Assembly: GCF_016863275.1 (NCBI RefSeq)
Contig: NZ_BOOO01000003.1
Span: forward strand, 22,419 to 86,418
Reading direction: 5' to 3'
Length of the DNA: 64,000 nt
DNA from: Planotetraspora mira
GTDB taxonomy: Bacteria; Actinomycetota; Actinomycetes; Streptosporangiales; Streptosporangiaceae
Shown: positions 37,330-45,319 of the stretch, one piece after another
Layout: the number at the start of each line of letters is the position of its first letter
Position numbering within the stretch: position 1 is the stretch's first letter
Notes under the pieces: generated by a model
What the model was told of the DNA's origin: nothing
Databases searched by the model: none
What the model saw: only the letters and a program-made list of their open reading frames with translations
Position numbers and translations under genes: made by a program

Positions 37330-38624
37330 AGCCGTACCACCTGGCCTTCCTCGTCCCATACCGTCAGCGGGCGCAACCCGCGCGGCGTCCATTCGGCGGC
37401 GACCGTCACCGGACGCCCGCCGGACACGGCCAGCAGCCGCCACGGCACGCCGCCCGCCGGGTGCAACGGGAGCCCGTTCCCGCTCTCGTCGACGAGGCTC
37501 TCCGTGGAGGGGATCACGTCCCCGAGGACGACGGGCCAGGAATCGGCCCAGGGGTCGCCGGCCAGCACCTCGGCGATCCGGCCCGGGACCCGGGAGAGCT
37601 TCGTCCCGGCCGGAGGTCCAGCGGTCGCGGGGCCGTACCGCTCGGCGACGAGCGCGCGCACCGGGGACGCCCCGGGGTAGTAGGCCAGGGCTGCGTCGAT
37701 GGTCGTGCCCGTGACGAGCGACGCGTCCAGTGCCTGGCCGATCGGCGCGAACGACAACACCAGCGCGGCCCGGCCCGTCGCCCTGCCCTGCAGCCAGACC
37801 CGGCGCGCGACCAGCCGGTCCTGCTCCTCGTCTCTGGCGCCGACCACGTCCCAGTCGTCTCTGATCCACGGCGACGCGAGCACGTCCTCCCGGATGATCG
37901 GGAACCCGACCCGCGACCGGACGGTCTCCGCGAGGCCCGCGGGAAGCCCGGCCGCACGGCGATGCGCGACGGCCAGCAGATGGATCAGGGCGTACTCCTC
38001 CAGCAGGAGACCGGGCCAGTCCTCCTCACGCAGCACGCGGGACAGCCGGGACACGGCGCCGGCCACTCCGGGGGCCTGCGCGTCCACCAGGCGCCTGCCG
38101 AGCTCGTCCCAGTCGGCGAGGCCGGTCTGCCGCGCTCCCGCGATGCCGTGCGCGATCTGGTCGGTCAGCCATCGCTCCAGCTCCGACAGTCCGGCCGCGA
38201 CCCTGCTCTCCCGCTGGGCGGAGCCGCTCGATGGCCGGGACCCCTTCGCGGGCTCACGCTCGCGCCTGTCCTGCTGCTCAGCCCGGCTGCGCCGTTGCTC
38301 GAGCCATTCGGTCACCCATCCGGCGGGCGCGCCGCCGTCGGGCACCCCGTCCGACGCCCATAACAGCAGGAGCCCGAGCGCGTGCTTGCATGGGAACTTC
38401 CTGCTCGGGCAACTGCACTTGTAGGCCGGTTCGGAGAGGTCGACGCACGCCCGGTACGGCGTGGCGCCGCTGCCCTTGCATTCGCCCCAGACCACGTCGG
38501 GGAGGGCGCCGCTGCCCGACCACTTCCCCGGCGCGCTCACCCCGGCCGCCGCCTTCTGCGACGCCGCGTCGGGGGCCAGAGAGAGCACCTGGTCCCGGCT
38601 CCACCGTTCGATCACGCGCCGCAC
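37326..38624 (-). CDS. SWIM zinc-finger protein
   Basis: 432 residues if started at GTG 38624; a GTG at 38615 is nearly as good and neither has a strong ribosome binding site. The SWIM motif is complete: Cys70, Cys72, Cys79 and His81 in YKCSCPSRKFPCKH, preceded by the usual WSRDQVLSLAPDAAS opening. SWIM domains bind DNA or protein. First gene of the five-gene overlapping operon, so it may recognise the target on which the MoxR motor acts. No other catalytic motif is visible in the helical C-terminal part. Confidence 0.85.
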   Translation of the reverse strand: MRRVIERWSRDQVLSLAPDAASQKAAAGVSAPGKWSGSGALPDVVWGECKGSGATPYRACVDLSEPAYKCSCPSRKFPCKHALGLLLLWASDGVPDGGAPAGWVTEWLEQRRSRAEQQDRREREPAKGSRPSSGSAQRESRVAAGLSELERWLTDQIAHGIAGARQTGLADWDELGRRLVDAQAPGVAGAVSRLSRVLREEDWPGLLLEEYALIHLLAVAHRRAAGLPAGLAETVRSRVGFPIIREDVLASPWIRDDWDVVGARDEEQDRLVARRVWLQGRATGRAALVLSFAPIGQALDASLVTGTTIDAALAYYPGASPVRALVAERYGPATAGPPAGTKLSRVPGRIAEVLAGDPWADSWPVVLGDVIPSTESLVDESGNGLPLHPAGGVPWRLLAVSGGRPVTVAAEWTPRGLRPLTVWDEEGQVVRL

Positions 38625-38659
38625 ACTAGCCACACCCGCCGACAAATCCACTCGCCTCC

Positions 38660-38770
38660 TCACCCGGCGGCGATCACTTCGATCTCCACCAGCCAAGTGG
38701 CACCCGCCGCGCCTGTGGGGTCCAGCCCCATCGTCCCGGAGACGACCTTGCGCTCCTGGACGCGGTCAGT
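38660..38770 (-). pseudogene. Remnant of a RidA-like gene
   Basis: Reading directly after the MBL-Rieske stop, the minus strand encodes KVVSGTMGLDPTG, matching the RidA/YjgF stretch (VSGxxGLDPxTG), and almost at once LVEIEVIAAG*, matching the RidA C-terminus. About 60-70 residues that normally separate these are missing, as is the N-terminus. This looks like an internally deleted RidA (2-iminobutanoate deaminase family) gene. The match is by eye and short, so chance is not excluded. Confidence 0.4.
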
Positions 38771-40325
38771 CCATACGGCGCGTGGGCAGCGGGTCGCAGC
38801 GGGCGTTGAGACAGGCCCCGGTCTCCAGGTCGAACGTGAGGTTGTGACCCAGACAGCGCACCTTCCCATCCTCGACGATGGCTCCGATGGTCAGGTCGGC
38901 TCCTGCATGCGGGCAGTAGCGCGCGATCTCATACCTCTGACCGCCGTCCTCCACGACGATGCGCTCGGACGCGTCCCGCCTGGTTTCGTACGCCTCCACC
39001 GCATCGAGTGCCACGGCGTCGGCGAACTTGAGGAAAGTGATCAGATAGCTGTTGTGGACGTCGGGGTCGCGATCGAGCTCTGCCCGCAGCGAGAGGAAGA
39101 GGTCCTCCCAGCCCGCACGCTTGGTCAGTACGGCGTCCAGCCAGCGTCCCGCGACCTTGATCCGGTATTGCACGCGGGCTGACAGGTCAGCGTGGACCAC
39201 GTCGATCCCGTCGGGGGTGATGCGCACGTCCCAGAGTCCTCCGGCGTCGCCGCTGACCTCGAACCGCACGGTCATGTCTATGCGCGTCAGGAAATATGGA
39301 CTCAGCATGCCCAGTCTGGCGAAATAGGCGGCGAACCGCTCATACAGGTCGCCCTCCGGCTCCGGGTGGGCGTGCTTGAAGTGGCGGATCTGTTCCGCGC
39401 GCTCCTCCGCGTATCGCGCCAGATAGGCCTCGCGTCCCGTCGAGTAGGAGAACTTGGCCGAGACCGGATCGCGCGTCACGACACAGGTGTCCAGGTCAAG
39501 GACGTCGCCCGGCCTGAAGTCTGCCCACCGCTGACGTGGAAGGTGCTCGCTCAGCCATGCGGCCGCCGCCTCGGCGTTGATGAAGGCTCCGTCCTCAGGC
39601 CGCAGCACCCAGTTGTGCTGGAAGAGCTCGGGATCGAGGAAACACGGCGGGCCGGCGAACGGAACTGCGAGCTCCGGGCTCGTCACGCGCACGAGCCGTT
39701 GGACTCCGCGGAGCTTCGCGACGCGTTTCTCCATCGCTATCCGGCGCATCTCGTCCGGAGGATAGGCGTAGCACATCGGGTGCCAGGACGCACCCGATGC
39801 CTGGAGCGCCATCAGATCGATGCGCCCTCCCGCAAGATGCTTGGCTCGCCTCGCCTGTTCTGCGGTGAGCATCGCGTCGTTGCAGTCGAGCACCGTCCGC
39901 CCGCCCAGAGAGAACAGCAGTGCGGCGTCGTGGTATCGCGGTGACGGCTCAGGAATCGCCATCACCCACGAGCCGCTCTCTCCCAGCGGATGCCTCTTCC
40001 ACGGCTCCAGCTCAGTGACCGGGTTCGCGCAGACGCGTGACAGCAGATCGCGGAAGATCGGCGCCGGATACCTCGGGATCAGCACGCGGGTCCGGCGGGG
40101 GAGCCGCTCCAGGACCCACGGATCGAGGTGGTCCGCGTGCTCGTGGGAAATCACGAGATAGTCGACGTCGACCAGCCGCGTCAGGTCGAGGTGATCGTTC
40201 CTCGGGTACGGGAACCATGATCCGAGAAAGGCTCCGGACGGGGAGAACCAGGGATCGACGAGAACCCTGAGACCTTCCGCTTCGAGCGCCATTCCCGCGT
40301 GTCCCAGAAAGGTGATGCCAGTCAC
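38766..40325 (-). CDS. Metallo-beta-lactamase fold plus Rieske [2Fe-2S] fusion protein
   Basis: 519 residues from GTG 40325, chosen because GAGGAG lies seven bases upstream and the family start TGITFLGHAGM follows. The N-terminal MBL domain carries HEHADH (61-66), for two metals. A middle domain of about 100 residues (RFEVSGDAGGLWDVRI...) resembles a sterol-carrier-like fold. The C-terminal Rieske domain has CPH (Cys471, His473) and CLGH (Cys491, His494), so a cluster can form. MBL and Rieske also combine, in the reverse order, in CMP-N-acetylneuraminate hydroxylase. That suggests a redox enzyme on a sugar-type or other polar substrate, but the substrate is unknown. Confidence 0.82.
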   Translation of the reverse strand: MTGITFLGHAGMALEAEGLRVLVDPWFSPSGAFLGSWFPYPRNDHLDLTRLVDVDYLVISHEHADHLDPWVLERLPRRTRVLIPRYPAPIFRDLLSRVCANPVTELEPWKRHPLGESGSWVMAIPEPSPRYHDAALLFSLGGRTVLDCNDAMLTAEQARRAKHLAGGRIDLMALQASGASWHPMCYAYPPDEMRRIAMEKRVAKLRGVQRLVRVTSPELAVPFAGPPCFLDPELFQHNWVLRPEDGAFINAEAAAAWLSEHLPRQRWADFRPGDVLDLDTCVVTRDPVSAKFSYSTGREAYLARYAEERAEQIRHFKHAHPEPEGDLYERFAAYFARLGMLSPYFLTRIDMTVRFEVSGDAGGLWDVRITPDGIDVVHADLSARVQYRIKVAGRWLDAVLTKRAGWEDLFLSLRAELDRDPDVHNSYLITFLKFADAVALDAVEAYETRRDASERIVVEDGGQRYEIARYCPHAGADLTIGAIVEDGKVRCLGHNLTFDLETGACLNARCDPLPTRRMD

Positions 40326-40356
40326 TGCCGCGCTCCTCGGATCCGGCACACTGGCA

Positions 40357-40690
40357 TCACGCCGTCGCCGTCATCTTTCGCATCCACTCGCCGGCGACCT
40401 CGAGCCCAAGGCTCAGAGGTGTCAGCTCGACACCGGTGAACAGCTCGGCCGGCCGGTGCCCGCAGGCCCGCACCGTGCCCAAGGTCATCCGCATCGACTC
40501 GATCAGGCACGCCGCCACGACGTGCACTCCCGTCCGGCGACACGATGAACCCCGCGCCACCGGTCACCAATACCGGCACGTCTCCCCCTGCTCACGGCAT
40601 AGCGTTGCGCCGCATCATCCTTGCCCAAGCACCGCCGTCCACGACTCGATGGCCGCTTCGATTGGCGTACGCTGCCGAAAGTCAGGACTG
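40357..40690 (-). pseudogene. Remnants of NAD-dependent sugar epimerase genes
   Basis: Three coding scraps lie head to tail. At about 40615-40690 the frame reads DFRQRTPIEAAIESW and ends at TGA, typical of an epimerase C-terminus. At 40579 a GTG preceded by AGGGGGA opens MPVLVTGGAGFI, the exact NAD-binding start of GalE/RmlB-type enzymes, but homology stops after twelve codons. From about 40530 to 40357 another frame reads VHVVAACLIESMRMTLG and ends at TGA just before the MBL-Rieske gene; I do not recognise it. Large deletions appear to have joined these ends. Confidence 0.45.
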
Positions 40691-40904
40691 TCGTTTGCCG
40701 TAGTCCTCGGGCCTGCTTGCGGAGAAATGCACAAAAGGCATCAATTACACAGAATCGATTAATCCAAACAAAAACTCCGACGTTCCGACTCGGACTTCGA
40801 AGATCTTTTTGATACCCGCCATTGCGGCGCCCTTATCCCCGGCAGCGGATCGGCAGGACGTCAGGCAGGCGGATTCCGTCGGAGCCGCATGACATACTCG
40901 CGAC
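40691..40904. other. Intergenic region before the LAL regulator
   Basis: No gene is supported here. The stretch around 40735-40775 is distinctly AT-rich against its surroundings (AAAAGGCATCAATTACACAG and onward), and may hold the promoter of the LuxR-type gene at 40905. No clear operator symmetry was found. Confidence 0.5.
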
Positions 40905-43775
40905 GTGATGGCGAGAACGGGGCGAACGGCTCTGATCGGGCGCTCCGCGGAACTCGACCAGTTGACCGGTGTGCTCGATGCCGCCACTGACGGGCTGGCA
41001 GGAGTCGCCCTCGTCGGCGGCGACGCGGGGATCGGCAAGACCCGGCTCATCGCCGAGTTGTGCGACCGCGCCCAGCAGCGGGGTTTCGTCTCGCTCGTCG
41101 GTCAGTGCGCCGAGCTCGGCGACGCCTTGCCGTACCTGCCGCTCGCGGACGCCCTCCGCGGGGCCATGGCGGAACCGGACGGCCCGGCCGGCCGGGCGAT
41201 CGCGGCCAGACCCGTCCTGGAGCGTCTCCTGCCGGGAGGCGATCCCGGCTCCGCCGACCTGACGACGGGCGCCCTGGCGCAGCAGCGCCTGTTCGGCTCG
41301 GTGCTCGACATGCTCGCCGAGGTCGCCTCGGAGCGTCCCGTGCTCTTCGTGGTCGAGGACCTGCACTGGGCCGACCGCTCCACCCGCGACCTGCTCGTCT
41401 TCCTCACCCGCATGCTGCAGCGCGAGCGCGTCTGCCTGGTGGGGACCTACCGGAGCGACGACCTGCACCGGCGCCATCCCCTCCGCCCGGTCCTGGTCCA
41501 GCTCCAGCGGCTGCCGCTGGTCACGTCCGTCGAGCTGCGGCCGCTCGGCAACGACGCCATGGCCGAATACCTGGTCGCCCTCGACGAGACCGACATCGGT
41601 GTGATCGGCGGAGTGGTGGAACGAGCCGCCGGCAACCCGTTCTTCGCCGAGGAACTGCTGGCCGCCTCGGCCGACCACACCCGTCTCCCCGGGACACTGG
41701 CCGACCTCCTCCTCGCCCGCGTGGAGTCGCTGCCCGACACGGCGGGGCAGGTGCTAAGAGTCGCCGCCGTCGCCGGCCGCGGGGTCGACCACGACCTGCT
41801 CCGCGACGCCACAGGCCTGGACGACCTGCCCCTGGAGGAGGCGCTGCGCGAGATCGTCTCCCGCGGGCTGCTCACGGCCAGCAGGGACGGCTACGCGTTC
41901 CGCCACGCCCTGCTCCAGGAGGCCGTGTACGACGACCTGCTCCCCGGTGAGCGGACCCGGCTGCACGCGGCCTTCGCCGAGCTGCTGACCAGGCGGGGAG
42001 ACTCTCCGGCCGAGCTGGCCCACCACCACCTGGCGAGCCACGACCTTCCCGGCGCGCTCAGGTCCTCCATCGAGGCGGGACGGCTGGCGGCCGAGCTGGG
42101 CGCTCCCGCGGAGGCGCACCGGCACTTCGAGCGGGCCCTCGAGGTGTGGGACAAGGTGACCGACGCCGAGACGCTCGCCGGCGAGCCGAGGGCGCGGCTC
42201 GCGCTGGACAGCGCGGCGGCCGCGGCCGCGAGCGGCGAATACCGGAGGGCGATCTCCCAGCTCCAGCGGTTACGCCGGCTGGCCGACGATCCCGTCCTGA
42301 TCGCCGAGACCGACGAGCGGATGGCCTACTACCGCATCGACTCCGACGACGAGATGCCGGGGCTGGCGGAGACGGCCCGCGAGGCGGTGGACCTGGCGCC
42401 CGAGAGCCCTCTGCTGGCCAGGGCCCTCGCCACCTACGCCCGCGTCCTGTGGCGGGCCTATCGGATCGACGAGGCGATCGCCACCGCGACCCGGGCGCTG
42501 GAGGTCGCCCGGGCGACCTCGGCGCGCGACGCGGAGACCAGCGCGCTGGTCACACTGGCCGTCTTCGAGGAGACGAAGGGCACCGCGGCCAGGGCCGCGG
42601 AGTTGCTGGCCGACGCCACCCGGCAGACGTCAGGCGACCTGTCGATCGACCTGCGCGCACGTTTCACCGAGGCACGCGTGCAGTACGAGCAGGGGCATCT
42701 CGACGTGGCGGCCGAGTCCGCGGCGCGCGGCCTCCGGCTGGCCCGCGAGAACGGCCTCATCTGGAGCAACTACGGGACCGATCTGCGGTTCCTCCAGTAC
42801 CTGGTGCACTTCGCCGACGGCGACTGGGACGCGGCGGAACGACTGGCGGCCGACTTCGGCATCCGGGTGGGCACGAAGGCGGAGGCAGTCCTGTCGTCCT
42901 TCGCCCTGTTCGTCGAGGTCGCCAGGGGACGCCCGGCCGCCGCCGAACGGCTGAGGTGGCTCACCGACTTCTGGTCCGACGAGCTCGTCAGCTACATGAG
43001 CCGGTGCCTGGCGGCCGAGCAGGCGTTGTGGCGGGGTGATCCGGAGACCGCGCTCGAGCACGTCAACGCGGTCCTGGCCATCACCGAGCCGTTCGACCCC
43101 GGCCTCATCCGGGTCGCGGCGACCGGCCTGTGGGCCCTCGCCGACCGGCGCAGGGACGACGATCACGCACTGGTCGACGACCTGCTCGAACGCGCCCGGT
43201 GGGCGGCGGCCAACGGAGCCTCGGGCCCCCGGTCCGGGATCGGCCCCGAAGGCCTCGCCTGGCTGGCCAGGGCGGAGGCCGAAGGGCGGCGCGCCAGGGG
43301 CACGGCGGATCCGTCCATCTGGCGCACGGCCACGGAGGCGTTCGGGTTCGGCTTCGTCTATGAGGAGGCACGCTCCCGGTGGCGGCTGGCGGAGGCCCTG
43401 CTCGAAGCGGGTGACCGCGACGCCGCGCACGCCGAGTGGACCGCGGCGTCGGAGGTGGCCGATCGGCTGAGGGCCGAGCCGTTCCGGGGGGCGCTGGCCG
43501 AACTGGGCCGCCGCGCCCGGTTCTCCGAGGCGGGCGCCGACTCCGGCGGACCGCTGGCGACGCTGACCGGCCGGGAGCGCGAGGTCCTCGCGCACGTCGC
43601 GGCGGGCCTGCCGAACCGGGAGATCGGCGAGCGTCTGTTCATCTCGCAGAAGACCGTCAGCGTGCACGTCTCCAACATCCTCGCCAAGCTCGGCGTGGCC
43701 AGTCGCACGCAGGCCGCCGCGGTCGCCCACCGGGCCGGGATGGCCAACGACGCGGGCGCTGGAAATACTGTGTAA
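40905..43775 (+). CDS. LAL-type LuxR-family regulator with AAA/NB-ARC-like ATPase
   Basis: 956 residues. The N-terminal ATPase domain starts [11 protein letters not shown] and has Walker [10 protein letters not shown] (38-46) and Walker [13 protein letters not shown] long helical, TPR-like middle follows. The C-terminal LuxR helix-turn-helix is [40 protein letters not shown]. Such large ATP-binding LuxR (LAL) proteins activate single catabolic or secondary metabolic operons. It is directly upstream of an aldehyde dehydrogenase gene in the same direction, a plausible target. A second ATG three codons in from the GTG at 40905 (40908) may be the true start. Confidence 0.9.
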   Translation: MMARTGRTALIGRSAELDQLTGVLDAATDGLAGVALVGGDAGIGKTRLIAELCDRAQQRGFVSLVGQCAELGDALPYLPLADALRGAMAEPDGPAGRAIAARPVLERLLPGGDPGSADLTTGALAQQRLFGSVLDMLAEVASERPVLFVVEDLHWADRSTRDLLVFLTRMLQRERVCLVGTYRSDDLHRRHPLRPVLVQLQRLPLVTSVELRPLGNDAMAEYLVALDETDIGVIGGVVERAAGNPFFAEELLAASADHTRLPGTLADLLLARVESLPDTAGQVLRVAAVAGRGVDHDLLRDATGLDDLPLEEALREIVSRGLLTASRDGYAFRHALLQEAVYDDLLPGERTRLHAAFAELLTRRGDSPAELAHHHLASHDLPGALRSSIEAGRLAAELGAPAEAHRHFERALEVWDKVTDAETLAGEPRARLALDSAAAAAASGEYRRAISQLQRLRRLADDPVLIAETDERMAYYRIDSDDEMPGLAETAREAVDLAPESPLLARALATYARVLWRAYRIDEAIATATRALEVARATSARDAETSALVTLAVFEETKGTAARAAELLADATRQTSGDLSIDLRARFTEARVQYEQGHLDVAAESAARGLRLARENGLIWSNYGTDLRFLQYLVHFADGDWDAAERLAADFGIRVGTKAEAVLSSFALFVEVARGRPAAAERLRWLTDFWSDELVSYMSRCLAAEQALWRGDPETALEHVNAVLAITEPFDPGLIRVAATGLWALADRRRDDDHALVDDLLERARWAAANGASGPRSGIGPEGLAWLARAEAEGRRARGTADPSIWRTATEAFGFGFVYEEARSRWRLAEALLEAGDRDAAHAEWTAASEVADRLRAEPFRGALAELGRRARFSEAGADSGGPLATLTGREREVLAHVAAGLPNREIGERLFISQKTVSVHVSNILAKLGVASRTQAAAVAHRAGMANDAGAGNTV

Positions 43776-43813
43776 TCAGAACTCCAGGCAGGAAATCATT
43801 CCGGAGGTCAACG

Positions 43814-45319
43814 GTGACTCTGCAGATCGTTTCCGTCATCGGCGGTAAGGACGGCCCGGCAGGCACGCCGTACGCGTCGGTCAACCCCGCACGGCCGGAC
43901 GAGACGGTCGCGACCGTCCAGTTGGCGGGCGCGGACGTGTTCGCCGACGCCTGCCGTACGGCCGCCGCCGCTCAGCGGGAGTGGGCCGCCGTCCCGGCGC
44001 CCGTGCGCGGCCGGGTGATCGCGTCGATCGGGCGACTCGTCGAGGCCAACGCGGAGACGCTCGCGCGGCTGGTCACCCAGGAGATCGGCAAGCCGTACGC
44101 CGAGGCGCTCGGCGAGGTCCGTGAGATCGTCGACACCTGCGACTTCTTCCTCGGCGAGGGCCGCCGCCTCTACGGCCAGACGGTCCCGTCCGAGATGCCG
44201 GACAAGAGCCTGTTCACCTTCCGCGTGCCGGTCGGCGTCGCGGCGGTCATCACGGCGGGGAACTTCCCCGTGGCCGTGCCGTCCTGGTATCTCGTGCCGG
44301 CCCTGCTCTGCGGCAACGCCGTGGTCTGGAAGCCGGCCGAGTACGCCGCGGCCTCCGCGCACGCCCTCTACCGGCTCTTCACCGCCGCGGGCCTGCCGGA
44401 CGGCGTGCTCAACATCGTCTTCGCCGACGGCGCCCGCACCTACGAGGGGCTCGACCGGGCGCTCGGCGAGGGGACCGTTCACAAGGTCGGCTTCACGGGC
44501 TCAACCGCGGTGGGCCGCACCATCGGCGAACTGTGCGGTCGTCACCTCCAGTCCCCCTGCCTCGAACTCGGCGGCAAGAACCCCATGGTGGTCATGCCCG
44601 ACGCCGACCTCGACCTCGCCGTCGAGGGCGCGCTGTTCGCCGGCTTCGGCACGGCGGGCCAGCGGTGCACGTCTCTCGGCACCGTGATCGCGCATGAGGA
44701 CGTCCACGACGAGTTCGTGGCCCGGTTCACGGCGGCCGTGCGGGACGCGAAGATCGGCGACCCGAACGGCGACGTGCTCTACGGCCCGATGCTGGACCAC
44801 AAGTTCGCTGAGCGGTACGAGGAGTACCTGACCTGGATCGAGCCGCACCACACCGTGCTGCCCGGCCCGACGGGCCGCATGGAGGGCGACGGCCTCTTCT
44901 ACCACCCGGTGATCGTCGACGGCGTCCGCGCCGGCGACCGGCTCTTCCTGGAGGAGACGTTCGGCCCGATCGTGGGCGTGACGACCTTCTCCACCATGGA
45001 CGAGGCGATCGACCTGGCCAACCGGCCCGGCTACGGGTTGTCGTCGTCGATCTACACGACCGACCCCCAGTCGGTCTTCCGCTTCAGGGCCGGCGTCTCG
45101 GCGGGCATGGTCAGCGTGAACAACTCGACGTCGGGCGCCGAGGCCCATCTGCCGTTCGGCGGGAACGGCAAGTCGGGCAACGGCAGCCGGCAGAGCGGCA
45201 TGTGGGTGCTCGACCAGTTCACCCGCTGGCAATCGATGAACTGGGACTACTCGGGACGGCTGCAGAAGGCCCAGATGGACGTGACCGAGATCACGCCCGA
45301 TCTGGGCTTCCGCCTCTGA
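43814..45319 (+). CDS. NAD(P)-dependent aldehyde dehydrogenase
   Basis: 501 residues from GTG 43814, with GGAGG six bases upstream. The catalytic residues are present: Glu251 in LELGGKNP and Cys285 in AGQRCTSLG, along with the NAD-binding KPAEYAA and GFTGSTAVGR. The AGQRCTSLGT context resembles semialdehyde dehydrogenases (alpha-aminoadipic or ketoglutaric semialdehyde types), but the substrate is not fixed by sequence. Follows the LAL regulator by 38 bases and is convergent with the FtsH-like gene, the stops being adjacent. Confidence 0.88.
   Translation: MTLQIVSVIGGKDGPAGTPYASVNPARPDETVATVQLAGADVFADACRTAAAAQREWAAVPAPVRGRVIASIGRLVEANAETLARLVTQEIGKPYAEALGEVREIVDTCDFFLGEGRRLYGQTVPSEMPDKSLFTFRVPVGVAAVITAGNFPVAVPSWYLVPALLCGNAVVWKPAEYAAASAHALYRLFTAAGLPDGVLNIVFADGARTYEGLDRALGEGTVHKVGFTGSTAVGRTIGELCGRHLQSPCLELGGKNPMVVMPDADLDLAVEGALFAGFGTAGQRCTSLGTVIAHEDVHDEFVARFTAAVRDAKIGDPNGDVLYGPMLDHKFAERYEEYLTWIEPHHTVLPGPTGRMEGDGLFYHPVIVDGVRAGDRLFLEETFGPIVGVTTFSTMDEAIDLANRPGYGLSSSIYTTDPQSVFRFRAGVSAGMVSVNNSTSGAEAHLPFGGNGKSGNGSRQSGMWVLDQFTRWQSMNWDYSGRLQKAQMDVTEITPDLGFRL

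Noticed and set aside
40322..40579. An intact 85-residue epimerase-like small protein
   Set aside because: Only the first 12 residues match an NAD-binding start; the rest is shadow-like, so it is treated as a remnant.
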